From Pseudoxanthomonas dokdonensis (GTDB lineage Bacteria > Pseudomonadota > Gammaproteobacteria > Xanthomonadales > Xanthomonadaceae), in assembly GCF_001431405.1 (NCBI RefSeq), contig NZ_LDJL01000001.1, forward strand, positions 186,001-250,000: a stretch of 64,000 nucleotides of DNA. Reading direction: 5' to 3'. Below the pieces are notes generated by a model that was given only the letters and a program-made list of their open reading frames with translations, was not told where the DNA came from and did not search any database. Numbering within the stretch: position 1 is the first letter of the stretch; each line of letters starts with the position of its first letter. Positions 17,419-26,197 of this stretch are shown here, piece by piece. A program made the position numbers and the translations under genes.

Positions 17419-19053
17419 TCAGCCCAGCGAACGCGCCGTGTTGATCACGTTGATGCCGTTGAAACGGGCCGTCGACGAACCATGCGACACCGCCGAGACC
17501 TGGCCCGGCTGGCCCTTGCCGTCGAAGAACGAGCCGCCCAGCCGGTAGTCGCTGTCGTCGCAGACGCCGACGCAGGCGTTCCAGAATTCCGGCGTGCGGA
17601 TCTGGTAGGCCACGTCCTCGATCTGCTGGCCGATCTTGCCGTTCTTGATTTCGTAGAACAGCTGGCCGCCGAACTGCGCGTTGTAGCGCTGCTGGTCGAT
17701 CGAGAACGAGCCGTCGCCGATGATGTAGATGCCGTCCTCGACCCCGCTGATCATCTGCTCCACGCTCATCGGCGTCTTGCCCGGCGCCAGCGACACATTG
17801 GCCATGCGCTGGAACTGCACGCTGGACCAGGAGTCTGCGTAGCAGCAGCCATCGGAGGCCGTCTTGCCGAGGATGTGGGCCTGGTCGCGAATGGCCTGGT
17901 AGTCGACCAGCTTGCCGTCGCTGATCAGATCCCAGCGCTTGGTCTTGACCCCTTCGTCGTCGTAAGCGACCGCGCCGAGGCTGCCCGGCTGGGTCTTGTC
18001 GGCGAAGATCGTCACCTGCTCGCTGCCGTACTGGAAATGCGCCTCGCGCTTGTCCAGGGTGGCGAAGCTGGTGCCGGCGTAATTGGCCTCGTAACCGAGC
18101 ACACGATCAAGCTCCAGCGGATGGCCGACGCTTTCATGGATGGTCAGCCAGGTATGCGACGGATCCAGCACCAGGTCGTACTTGCCGGGCTTGACCGATG
18201 GCGCCTTGAGCTTGGCCCGCGCCTGTTTGGCCGCGGCAATCGCGTCTTCACGCATGTCGTAGGACAGGCCGTAGTTGGTGACCCCGTTGGGGGTGACGAA
18301 CTTGCCCGACGCGGCACCATCGAGATATTCGAAGCCCATTCCCATCGGCGCCGACAGGCCGTCGCGGGTCCGGAACTTGCCGCTGGCCTTGTCGATGGCG
18401 GTGACCGTCATCGGTGCCCAGATCCGGTGCACGTCCTGATCGATGTAGCTGCCATCGGTGCTGGCGAAATACTTCTGTTCGTTGACCAGGAACAACATCG
18501 AGTTGACGAAGTCCGCCCCGGCGTTGAGTGCGTCGGCGTTGACTCCGAGCAGCAGGTCCACTTTCTCCTTCAATGGCACTTCCATCGCGTTCTTGCGGAT
18601 TGGCGTGCGCCAGGCGACCTCGCCGACGCCGGCCACCGGTGCCAGTTGCACCGGGCTGGTCTGGGTCCTGGCGTTGGCCTTGGCGATGGCGGTTGCCTGG
18701 CGCGCGGCCTTGGCCACGCCTTCGCTGGTCAGTTCATTGGTGGCGGCAAAGCCCCAGGCGCCATTGACGATCACGCGGATGCCGGCACCGGTGGACTCGG
18801 TGTTGACCACGTTCTGCACCTTGTCTTCGCGGGTGATCACGAACTGGCGCAGGTAGCGGCCCACGCGTACGTCGCAGTAGCTGGCGCCGGCGCCAGTGGC
18901 CGCGGCGAGCGCGGCATCGGCCAACTGCTTCTTGACCGCCACGTCCAGGCTCGAGACCAGTTGTTCGGCGGCAATGGCCTTGCCGAAGAATGACGGCACC
19001 ATCAGCCCGCCTACGCTGAGCCCGCCCAGGGTCAGGAAATCTCGTCTGTGCAA
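17419..19053 (-). CDS. TldD-like metalloprotease with Tat signal (copy A)
   Basis: Product of 544 residues. The N-terminus MHRRDFLTLGGLSVGGLMV carries a Tat-type twin-arginine motif followed by a hydrophobic stretch and an AxA-like cleavage site near residue 29, which predicts export of a folded, metal-loaded protein. The catalytic motif HESVGH is at residues 306-311, within the TldD consensus; a downstream Cys-containing segment (NACVGVCDDSDY) may supply the third zinc ligand. About 60 residues longer than E. coli TldD, partly because of the signal. It is a close paralogue of the next gene upstream (19262-20890). Expected to be the catalytic subunit of a TldD/TldE pair; substrate unknown. 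Confidence 0.9.
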   Translation of the reverse strand: MHRRDFLTLGGLSVGGLMVPSFFGKAIAAEQLVSSLDVAVKKQLADAALAAATGAGASYCDVRVGRYLRQFVITREDKVQNVVNTESTGAGIRVIVNGAWGFAATNELTSEGVAKAARQATAIAKANARTQTSPVQLAPVAGVGEVAWRTPIRKNAMEVPLKEKVDLLLGVNADALNAGADFVNSMLFLVNEQKYFASTDGSYIDQDVHRIWAPMTVTAIDKASGKFRTRDGLSAPMGMGFEYLDGAASGKFVTPNGVTNYGLSYDMREDAIAAAKQARAKLKAPSVKPGKYDLVLDPSHTWLTIHESVGHPLELDRVLGYEANYAGTSFATLDKREAHFQYGSEQVTIFADKTQPGSLGAVAYDDEGVKTKRWDLISDGKLVDYQAIRDQAHILGKTASDGCCYADSWSSVQFQRMANVSLAPGKTPMSVEQMISGVEDGIYIIGDGSFSIDQQRYNAQFGGQLFYEIKNGKIGQQIEDVAYQIRTPEFWNACVGVCDDSDYRLGGSFFDGKGQPGQVSAVSHGSSTARFNGINVINTARSLG

Positions 19054-19261
19054 GGTTGCTACTCCCGTCTGTGGCCGCGCTTACACGGCCGTGTCGAATG
19101 ATGTGCCGCGGTTGCCGCACCCCGTTTGATTCTCACGGCGGTTTGATCGGTGCGTCAAATGACTTTTGGCATAGAGGACGACACGGTTGCGCAGCGGCCG
19201 ACAGGTGGCGGGCCGCGCCGGGGCTGTTCAATGGCCTCCCCGTCATGAACAAGGAAGGCGT

Positions 19262-20890
19262 TCAACCCAGGCTGCGCGCGGTATTGATCACATTGATGCC
19301 ATCGAAGCGCGCCGTTGCCGAGGCATGCGACACCGCCGACACCTGCCCCGGCTGGCCCTTGCCGTCGAAGAACGAGCCGTTCATGCGCAGATCGCGCTGA
19401 TCGCAGATCGCGGTGCAGGCATTCCAGAATTCCGGGGTCCGGATCTGATAGGCCACGTCCTCGATCTGGCGGCCAACCTGGCCCTGCTTGATTTCGAAGA
19501 ACAACGCGCCGCCAAACTGCGCGTTGTAACGCTGCTGGTCAATCGAATAGGAACCCCGGCCGTGGATGTAGATGCCGTCTTCGACATCGGCGATCAGCTG
19601 TTGCACGCTCAACGGTGTCCTGCCCGGCGCCAGCGACACGTTGGCCATGCGCTGGAACTGCACGCTCGACCATGAATCGGCATAACTGCAACCGTGTGAC
19701 TGGGCGTGGCCGATGATGTGCGCCTCGTCGCGGGTGGCCTGGTAGTCGACCAGTACGCCATCGCGGATCAGGTCCCAGCGTTTGCTCTTGACCCCTTCGT
19801 CGTCGTAGCCGACCGCGCCCAGGCTGTGCGGCTCGGTCTTGTCAGCGCTGAAGTTGACGATGGGGCTGCCGTACTGGAAACCGGCCTCGCGCTTGTCGAG
19901 GGTGGCGAAGCTGGTGCCGGCGTAATTGGCTTCGTAGCCCAGCACCCGGTCCAGCTCCAGCGGATGGCCGACACTCTCGTGGATGGTCAAGGCCAGATGG
20001 CTGGGATCCAGGACCAGATCATATTTGCCCGGCTTGGCCGACGCTGCACTGAGTTTGGCTCGTGCCTGGCGCGCGGCTTCGACCGCGTCCTCGCGCATGT
20101 CATAGGCGTTGCGATAGGCGATGACGCCACCGGGCAGCGCGAACTTTTCGGCCGGATCCGCGTTCAGGTATTCGAAGCCCATGCCCATCGGCGCCGACAG
20201 TCCGATGCGGCTGCGGAACTTGCCACTGGCCTTGTCGATGGCGGTGACCGTGAACGGCGCCCAGATCCGGTGCACGTCCTGGTCGATGTAACTACCATCG
20301 GTGCTGGCGAAATACTTCTGTTCGTTGACCAGGAACAGCTGCGAATTGATGTAGTCGGCACCGGCCGCGAGCGCGGCGGCATTCACTCCCAGCAGCAGAT
20401 CGACCTTGTCCTGCAGCGGCACCGCCATCGCGTTGACCTGCAAAGGCGTGGCCCAGCGCTGCTCGCCCACGCCCGCAGTCGCCGCCAGCTGCACCGGCCG
20501 GGTCTGGCTGCGCGCATTGGCGCGGGCGATGGCGGCAGCCTGGCGGGCGGCAGCGGCAACCGCGTCAATGCTCTGCTGGTGGGTCGCGGCAAAGCCCCAG
20601 GCGCCGTCCAGCAACACCCGCACGCCGACCCCGGCCGACTCGCTGTTGACCACGTTCTGCACGCGGTCTTCGCGGGTGATGATCGACTGCCGCAGATAAC
20701 GGCCCACGCGCACATCGCAATAGCTGGCGCCGGCCGCACGCGAGGCCTCCAGCGCGGCATCGGCCAATGCCTTGCGCTGGCGGGTATCGGCCGGCGCCAG
20801 CAGCGCCTCGGCGGCGATCAGGCGGCTGCCGGGCAACAACAGGCCGGTCAGGCCGATCATCGAGGAACCGAGGAACTCACGTCGCTGCAT
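19262..20890 (-). CDS. TldD-like metalloprotease with Tat signal (copy B)
   Basis: Product of 542 residues and very similar throughout to the neighbouring TldD-like protein; whole blocks such as KYFASTDGSYIDQDVHRIWAP are identical. The N-terminus MQRREFLGSSMIGLTGLLL holds its own twin-arginine motif. The zinc motif HESVGH is at residues 304-309 and is intact, so both copies should be active. The tandem order (copy B, copy A, TldE-like) on one strand indicates a gene duplication kept in one operon. The gap to copy A is 208 bases, in which I see no gene. The long 166-base region upstream of this gene is shared with the divergent NYN gene and should carry the operon promoter. Confidence 0.9.
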   Translation of the reverse strand: MQRREFLGSSMIGLTGLLLPGSRLIAAEALLAPADTRQRKALADAALEASRAAGASYCDVRVGRYLRQSIITREDRVQNVVNSESAGVGVRVLLDGAWGFAATHQQSIDAVAAAARQAAAIARANARSQTRPVQLAATAGVGEQRWATPLQVNAMAVPLQDKVDLLLGVNAAALAAGADYINSQLFLVNEQKYFASTDGSYIDQDVHRIWAPFTVTAIDKASGKFRSRIGLSAPMGMGFEYLNADPAEKFALPGGVIAYRNAYDMREDAVEAARQARAKLSAASAKPGKYDLVLDPSHLALTIHESVGHPLELDRVLGYEANYAGTSFATLDKREAGFQYGSPIVNFSADKTEPHSLGAVGYDDEGVKSKRWDLIRDGVLVDYQATRDEAHIIGHAQSHGCSYADSWSSVQFQRMANVSLAPGRTPLSVQQLIADVEDGIYIHGRGSYSIDQQRYNAQFGGALFFEIKQGQVGRQIEDVAYQIRTPEFWNACTAICDQRDLRMNGSFFDGKGQPGQVSAVSHASATARFDGINVINTARSLG

Positions 20891-21056
20891 TGCTGTCCGC
20901 CTTTTGCATGTGTGTCATTGCTGCCGGCGACACTGGTCGTTGCCAACGCCAGCGTCAAGTGCGGCTGGTCACGAGCGCGACACCATCTCGACCGGCGCCT
21001 GGTGCACAATGTCCGCGCCATCCCCGCGCGGGCACCCCGCGAACACAGGAGCAGCA

Positions 21057-21923
21057 ATGAAATCGCGCAGCAGTGGCAAGAACGACGGCGAAGACGACCA
21101 GCAAAGGCTGGCGGTGCTGATCGATGCCGACAACGCCCAGCCATCGGCGATCGAAGGACTGCTGGCGGAAGTCGCCAAGTACGGCGTCGCCAGCGTCAAG
21201 CGCATCTACGGCGACTTCACCAGCACCCGCATGACGCAATGGAAAAAGGTGCTGCTGAAGCATTCGATCCAGCCGGTCCAGCAGTTCGCCTACACCAGCG
21301 GCAAGAATGCCACCGACAGTTCGCTGATCATCGATGCGATGGATCTGCTGTACACCCATCGTTTTGATGGCTTCTGCCTGGTCAGCAGTGACAGCGATTT
21401 CACCCGGCTGGCACAACGGCTGCGCGAGGAAGGCCAGACCGTGTACGGCTTTGGCGAACGCAAGACGCCCGACGCCTTTGTCCAGGCCTGCGACAAGTTC
21501 ATCTATACCGAGGTGCTGCGCAGCGGCGCGCAGGACAGCGACGGCGAGACCGAGGCTGGCGGCAAGGCCAAGCCGGTGAAGAAGTCGCCGGCGAAGAAAG
21601 CCACCAGCGGTGGAACCGGCCGCGGCAAGCAGGAAGCCGGCACTGACGATGGCAACGCGCGCAACGGCAAGTCGGCGGAGCCGCTGCCGCTGGAATTGCT
21701 GCGCCAGGCCATCGAAGACGCATCCGATGATCAGGACTGGGCCTTCCTTGGCGCGGTCGGCAGTTATCTCAACAAGGTCCGGCCGGATTTCGACCCGCGC
21801 CTGTACGGGCACAAGAAACTGAGCGATCTGTTCAAGTACCAGCCCAGGTATTTCGAACTGCAGGAACGCAGTCGCGACGGTAGCAACACCAAGCACTTCT
21901 ACGTCCGCAGCCGTGACGCGTGA
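21057..21923 (+). CDS. NYN domain RNase-like protein with C-terminal OST-HTH/LOTUS domain
   Basis: Product of 288 residues. The ATG at 21057 is chosen because AGGAGCAGCA precedes it and the NYN domain begins shortly after. The N-terminal NYN (PIN-like) domain shows the acidic residues expected in its active site: LIDADNAQ, SLIIDAMDLLY and LVSSDSDFTRLAQRLRE. A charged, low-complexity Lys/Gly linker of about 60 residues leads to an OST-HTH (LOTUS) domain (LELLRQAIEDASDDQDWAFLGAVGSYL to the C-terminus), which binds RNA. Such proteins are thought to be RNases; the LabA-like group is the closest known family. Its stop overlaps the start of the DUF938 gene. Confidence 0.9.
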   Translation: MKSRSSGKNDGEDDQQRLAVLIDADNAQPSAIEGLLAEVAKYGVASVKRIYGDFTSTRMTQWKKVLLKHSIQPVQQFAYTSGKNATDSSLIIDAMDLLYTHRFDGFCLVSSDSDFTRLAQRLREEGQTVYGFGERKTPDAFVQACDKFIYTEVLRSGAQDSDGETEAGGKAKPVKKSPAKKATSGGTGRGKQEAGTDDGNARNGKSAEPLPLELLRQAIEDASDDQDWAFLGAVGSYLNKVRPDFDPRLYGHKKLSDLFKYQPRYFELQERSRDGSNTKHFYVRSRDA

Positions 21924-22528
21924 TGGCAGGCGCCGATAAACCGCACGCACCTTCGTGCGAACGCAACCGGGAACCAATCCTGGCGGTGCTGCAACAGCAC
22001 CTGCCAGCGCAAGGCGGGCGACTGCTGGAGATTGGTAGCGGCACCGGCCAGCACGCGGTGTATTTCGCCCAGGCGCTGCCGCGCTGGCGTTGGCAGTGCT
22101 CGGATTGCCAGCAACAGCTGGCCGGCATCAGCCAATGGCTGGATGAAGCGGCGCTGGGCAACACGCCGCCACCGTTGGCGCTGGACGTCACCGGTGACTG
22201 GCCAGAAACCGGTTACGAAGCGGTGTTCAGCGCCAACACGCTGCACATCATGGCGTGGCCGGCGGTGCAGTTGTTTTTTGCCGGTGTCGGCCGGGTACTT
22301 GCCAGCGGTGGCTTGCTGGTTGTCTACGGGCCGTTCAATTACCACGGCGAGTTCAGCTCACCGAGCAATCGCGAGTTCGATGCCTGGCTGAAGGCGCGCG
22401 ATCCGCAATCGGGCATCCGCGACTTCGAGGCGGTCGACGCGCTGGCCCGCGGCCATGGGCTGCAGCTGGTCGAAGACCTCGCCATGCCGGCCAATAATCG
22501 CTGCCTGCTGTGGCGGCGCGTGAGCTGA
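21923..22528 (+). CDS. DUF938 SAM-dependent methyltransferase
   Basis: Product of 201 residues starting at the ATG that overlaps the previous stop (TGATG). It has a class I methyltransferase core: motif I LLEIGSGTGQHAVYFA (around residue 32), a middle acidic motif, and the DUF938 sequence FSANTLHIMAWPAVQLFF with a later VYGPFNYHGEFSSPSNREFD. DUF938 proteins are widespread in proteobacteria with no settled substrate. The gene sits in a plus-strand series leading into the ABC importer and the ergothioneine genes, but 66 bases separate it from the ATPase gene, so a functional link is only a guess. Confidence 0.9.
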   Translation: MAGADKPHAPSCERNREPILAVLQQHLPAQGGRLLEIGSGTGQHAVYFAQALPRWRWQCSDCQQQLAGISQWLDEAALGNTPPPLALDVTGDWPETGYEAVFSANTLHIMAWPAVQLFFAGVGRVLASGGLLVVYGPFNYHGEFSSPSNREFDAWLKARDPQSGIRDFEAVDALARGHGLQLVEDLAMPANNRCLLWRRVS

Positions 22529-22594
22529 CTCAAACTTGCCTTCCGCCTCCCGCTTTTCGCGGTCTCGTGCAGGCGCTTCGTATATCCTGCGCGG

Positions 22595-23332
22595 ATGTTC
22601 AAACTCGAAAACGTCAGCAAGGCCCACGGCGCCGTGCGTGTGCTGGACGGGATCAACCTGCAGATTGAAGCTGGCAGCACCACCGCCCTGATTGGTCCCA
22701 GCGGGGCGGGCAAGTCGACCATCCTGCGTTTGCTGCTGGGCCTGGACTGGCCGGATCAGGGCTGGGTGCTGTACCAGGACCAGCCGCTGTCGCGTGACAC
22801 CCTGCTGCAACGCCGGCAACGCATCGGTTACGTGATCCAGGAAGGCGGTCTGTTTCCGCACCTGAGCGCGGCCGACAACGCCAGCCTGCTGGCACGCACG
22901 CTCGGCTGGTCAGCGGATCGGGTACAGGCGCGGCTGCGCGAGCTGGCGGATCTGTGCCAGCTGCGGTTCGAACTGCTGGCGCGCTTTCCAGCGGAACTCT
23001 CCGGTGGCCAGCGGCAACGGGTCGGGCTGGTGCGGGCATTGATGCTGGATCCTCCGGCATTACTGCTGGACGAGCCACTGGGCGCGCTGGATCCGATCGT
23101 GCGCCACGATTTGCAGACCGAGATGCAGGCGCTGTTCGCCGCGCTCGGCAAGACCGTGGTGCTGGTCACCCACGACGTGGCCGAAGCGGCCTATCTCGGT
23201 GATCAGCTGGTGTTGCTGCGCAAGGGCAGAATCGTTCAGCAGGGCAGTGCGCAGGCATTGCTGGAGCAACCAGTCGAGCCATTCGTGCAGCAGTTCATGA
23301 CCGCCCAGCGCAGCCTGCGGGTGGGTGCGTGA
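22595..23332 (+). CDS. ATPase of an OpuC/betaine-type ABC importer
   Basis: Product of 245 residues with all ABC motifs: Walker A GPSGAGKST (around residue 32), Q-loop, signature LSGGQRQRVGLVRAL, Walker B ALLLDEPLGALDP and H-loop VLVTHDVAEAAYLGD. The sequence is of the osmoprotectant/quaternary amine group (OpuCA, YehX, ProV type) but lacks the C-terminal CBS domains of OpuCA. It overlaps the fused binding protein-permease gene by 4 bases (GTGA), so both form one transporter. Placed 1.6 kb upstream of egtB in the same direction. Confidence 0.92.
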   Translation: MFKLENVSKAHGAVRVLDGINLQIEAGSTTALIGPSGAGKSTILRLLLGLDWPDQGWVLYQDQPLSRDTLLQRRQRIGYVIQEGGLFPHLSAADNASLLARTLGWSADRVQARLRELADLCQLRFELLARFPAELSGGQRQRVGLVRALMLDPPALLLDEPLGALDPIVRHDLQTEMQALFAALGKTVVLVTHDVAEAAYLGDQLVLLRKGRIVQQGSAQALLEQPVEPFVQQFMTAQRSLRVGA

Positions 23333-24849
23333 AACGGCGGCCCGTTGTCGCGGCGATGAAGCGTGCAATACACGCAAGGTGGGCCCTTGCGCTGGTGCTG
23401 ATGATGGGCCTGGCGATGATGGCGAATGCAACGCCGCCGGCGACATTGCACATCGGTTCGAAGAACTTCACCGAAGCGGTGATCCTCGGCGAGATCGGGG
23501 CCAACGCCGGACGCCGGCAAGGCCTGGTCATCGAACATCGGCGCCAGCTGGGCGGCACCCGCATCCTGTGGCGGGCGCTGGAGAACGGCTCGATCGACGC
23601 CTATGCCGAGTACACCGGCACCCTGGCGCAGGAGCTGCTGCAGATGCCCGATGCCGACATCCCCCAGTTGCGCGAGGCGCTGCGACAGCGCGGTCTGGGC
23701 ATGACCGACTCGCTCGGCTTCAACAACACCTACGCGCTGGGCATGATGCAGGCGCGTGCGCGCGAGCTGGGGATACGCCGGATCTCCGATCTGGCCGCGC
23801 ATCCGCAGTTGAAGATTGGCCTGAGCAACGAGTTCCTGTCGCGCGCCGATGGCTGGCCCGGCCTGCGCGAGCGGTACCGGTTGCGGCAACGGCCGAACGG
23901 ACTGGACCATGACCTCGCCTATCGTGGCCTGCAGAGCGGCGCCATCGACGTCATCGATCTGTACAGCACCGACGCCGAGATCCCGTACTACCAGTTGCAG
24001 GTGCTGCAGGACGATCTGCAGTATTTCCCCGATTACCAGGCGGTGTTCCTGTATCGGCTGGATCTGCAGCAGCGTGCACCGCAGTGGCTGTCCGCACTGC
24101 AGGGCCTGGCCGGGCGCATCGACGCGGCGACGATGCAGCGTCTCAACCAGCAGGTGAAGATCGATAGCCGCAGTGAATCCGAGGTCGCCGCGCAGTGGTC
24201 GGGCGTGGCAGCGCCGGCACCGCGCAGCCGCGCTTCGCGCATCTGGCAGCGGACGATCGAGCACATGGCGCTGGTCGCGGTGTCATTGGGACTGGCATTG
24301 CTGGTGGCGCTGCCGTTGGGTGTGTTCGCCGCACGCCATCCGCGCTGGGGCCAGTGGATCCTGTCCATCACCGGCCTGCTGCAGACGCTGCCGTCGCTGG
24401 CGGTGTTCGTGTTCATGATTCCGTTGTTCGGCATTGGTGCGAAGCCGGCGATCGCCGCGCTGTTCCTGTACAGCCTGCTGCCGATCGTCCGCAACACCCA
24501 TGCCGGCCTGACCGGGATCCCGCGTGATCTGCGTGAAACCGCCGCCGCCATCGGCCTGCCACCACGCACCCGCTTGTGGAAAGTAGAGCTGCCGTTGGCC
24601 CTGCGCACCATCCTGGCCGGGATCAAGATTGCCGCCGTCATCAACGTCGGCACTGCGACGCTGGGCGCGCTGATCGGCGCCGGTGGCTATGGCCAACCGA
24701 TCCTGACCGGTATCCGCCTCGATGATATTCCGCTGATCCTGGAAGGCGCGATTCCGGCCGCCGGGCTGGCGTTGCTGGTGCAGGCCGGCTTCGAGCTGCT
24801 GGAACGCTGGCTGACCCCGCGAGGCCTGCGCTTGCCGGCGCGCGATTGA
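23329..24849 (+). CDS. Fused substrate-binding protein and permease of an OpuC-like ABC importer
   Basis: Product of 506 residues read from GTG 23329 (coupled to the ATPase stop); an ATG ten codons later would give a cleaner signal peptide, MKRAIHARWALALVLMMGLA. Residues about 36-290 form an OpuC-type periplasmic binding domain starting with LHIGSKNFTEAVILGEI and including GGTRILWRALENGSIDAYAEYTG. Residues about 305-500 form a six-helix-type ABC permease with the EAA-like loop GIPRDLRETAAAIGLPP. Fused systems in Firmicutes, including the ergothioneine importer EgtU, have the opposite order (permease first). Because egtB and egtD follow 55 bases downstream, ergothioneine or a histidine betaine is a plausible substrate; choline, glycine betaine or carnitine remain possible. 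Confidence 0.88.
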   Translation: MKRRPVVAAMKRAIHARWALALVLMMGLAMMANATPPATLHIGSKNFTEAVILGEIGANAGRRQGLVIEHRRQLGGTRILWRALENGSIDAYAEYTGTLAQELLQMPDADIPQLREALRQRGLGMTDSLGFNNTYALGMMQARARELGIRRISDLAAHPQLKIGLSNEFLSRADGWPGLRERYRLRQRPNGLDHDLAYRGLQSGAIDVIDLYSTDAEIPYYQLQVLQDDLQYFPDYQAVFLYRLDLQQRAPQWLSALQGLAGRIDAATMQRLNQQVKIDSRSESEVAAQWSGVAAPAPRSRASRIWQRTIEHMALVAVSLGLALLVALPLGVFAARHPRWGQWILSITGLLQTLPSLAVFVFMIPLFGIGAKPAIAALFLYSLLPIVRNTHAGLTGIPRDLRETAAAIGLPPRTRLWKVELPLALRTILAGIKIAAVINVGTATLGALIGAGGYGQPILTGIRLDDIPLILEGAIPAAGLALLVQAGFELLERWLTPRGLRLPARD

Positions 24850-24904
24850 TCCTCGATGCCGGCTCATTACGTGTTGTTAACGCATTCACCCTAAGCTTCC
24901 AGCC

Positions 24905-26197
24905 ATGACCAGTATTACCGCCCTGGCCACAACGCCTTCCGCCACCAATCCCGCGCCAACCATGCCGCTGTTGGCCGCGCTGCTGCGGGTACGTGCGCGC
25001 AGCCGCGAGCTGGCCGCACCCTTGAGCGCCGAGGACGCGATGGTGCAGAGCATGGCCGATGCCAGCCCGGCGAAATGGCATCTGGCCCACACCACCTGGT
25101 TTTTCGAACGCTTCGTGCTGGCCGCCGAGGATGGCTACCGGGCCCTGCATCCGCACTGGGACTACCTGTTCAACAGTTACTACCAGGGGGCAGGCCCGAT
25201 GCATGCGCGAGCGCAGCGCGGTCTGCTGTCACGGCCCGGCCTGAGCGAGGTGCTCGATTACCGCGGCGAAGTGGAGCAGCGACTGGCGCAGCGCTTGAGC
25301 GACGGCCGGTTGGCGCCGGCATTGCAGCAAGTGCTCGCCCTGGGTTTGCAGCACGAGCAGCAGCATCAGGAACTGCTGCTGACCGACATCAAGCACGCGT
25401 TTTTCAGCAATCCGCTACAACCGGCGTATCGCCAGGATCTGCGCTACGCCAGCGGCGCGGCCACGGCACTGGGCTGGCAGCGGCACGACGAAGCGCTGGC
25501 CGAGATCGGCGCGCACGCTTGGCCGGGCAACGATGCATTTGCCTACGACAACGAATCACCGCGGCACCGGGTGCTGGTGCCGGCGCATGCACTGGCCTGC
25601 CGTCCGGTCAGCAACCAGGAGTACGCCAGCTTCATCGAGGACGGCGGCTACCGGCGTCCGCAGCTGTGGATGAGCGACGGTTGGCAGCTGGTCCAGGAAC
25701 AGGGATGGCAAGCGCCTTTGTACTGGCACACGCAGGAACCGCTTGAGTTCACCCTGGCCGGTTGGCGACCGCGCGATCCGCATGCACCGGTGTGTCATGT
25801 CAGCGGCTTCGAAGCCGATGCGTTCGCGCGCTGGGCCGGCGCCCGCCTGCCGAGCGAGGCCGAGTGGGAAGTGGCCGCGCAGGCGCAACCGGTGGCTGGC
25901 AATTTCGTCGAAGGCGATGCCCTTCATCCGCAGGCCTGCAGCGGACTAGCGCCAGTGCAGCAACTGTTCGGCGATGTCTGGGAATGGACCAGCAGCGCCT
26001 ACGGCGCCTATCCAGGCTTCCGCACCCTGCCCGGCACCCTGGGCGAGTACAACGGCAAATTCATGAGCGGGCAACAAGTGTTGCGCGGTGGTAGCTGCGT
26101 CACGCCCGGCGACCACGTACGCGCCAGTTACCGCAATTTTTTCCCGCCTTCGGCGCGCTGGCAGTTTACCGGCATCCGCCTCGCAAAGGACCTGTGA
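24905..26197 (+). CDS. egtB: Ergothioneine biosynthesis sulfoxide synthase EgtB
   Basis: Product of 430 residues. The N-terminal DinB-like domain carries the iron ligands expected for EgtB: His62 in HLAHTTWFF and His150/His154 in HEQQHQE. The C-terminal formylglycine-generating-enzyme-like (FGE-sulfatase) domain ends with GDVWEWTSSAY, VLRGGSCVTP and RNFFPPSARWQFTGIRLA, as in the family. EgtB is a non-haem iron enzyme that joins hercynine (trimethylhistidine) to a thiol with O2 to give a sulfoxide, the central step of ergothioneine synthesis. Whether it uses cysteine or gamma-glutamylcysteine cannot be read from the motifs I can see; no egtA, egtC or egtE is in the window. The stop overlaps the egtD start. 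Confidence 0.95.
   Translation: MTSITALATTPSATNPAPTMPLLAALLRVRARSRELAAPLSAEDAMVQSMADASPAKWHLAHTTWFFERFVLAAEDGYRALHPHWDYLFNSYYQGAGPMHARAQRGLLSRPGLSEVLDYRGEVEQRLAQRLSDGRLAPALQQVLALGLQHEQQHQELLLTDIKHAFFSNPLQPAYRQDLRYASGAATALGWQRHDEALAEIGAHAWPGNDAFAYDNESPRHRVLVPAHALACRPVSNQEYASFIEDGGYRRPQLWMSDGWQLVQEQGWQAPLYWHTQEPLEFTLAGWRPRDPHAPVCHVSGFEADAFARWAGARLPSEAEWEVAAQAQPVAGNFVEGDALHPQACSGLAPVQQLFGDVWEWTSSAYGAYPGFRTLPGTLGEYNGKFMSGQQVLRGGSCVTPGDHVRASYRNFFPPSARWQFTGIRLAKDL

Noticed and set aside
16479-18993. Long plus-strand frames opposite the TldE- and TldD-like genes
   Set aside because: Composition mirrors the minus-strand genes; no motif, no ribosome binding site.
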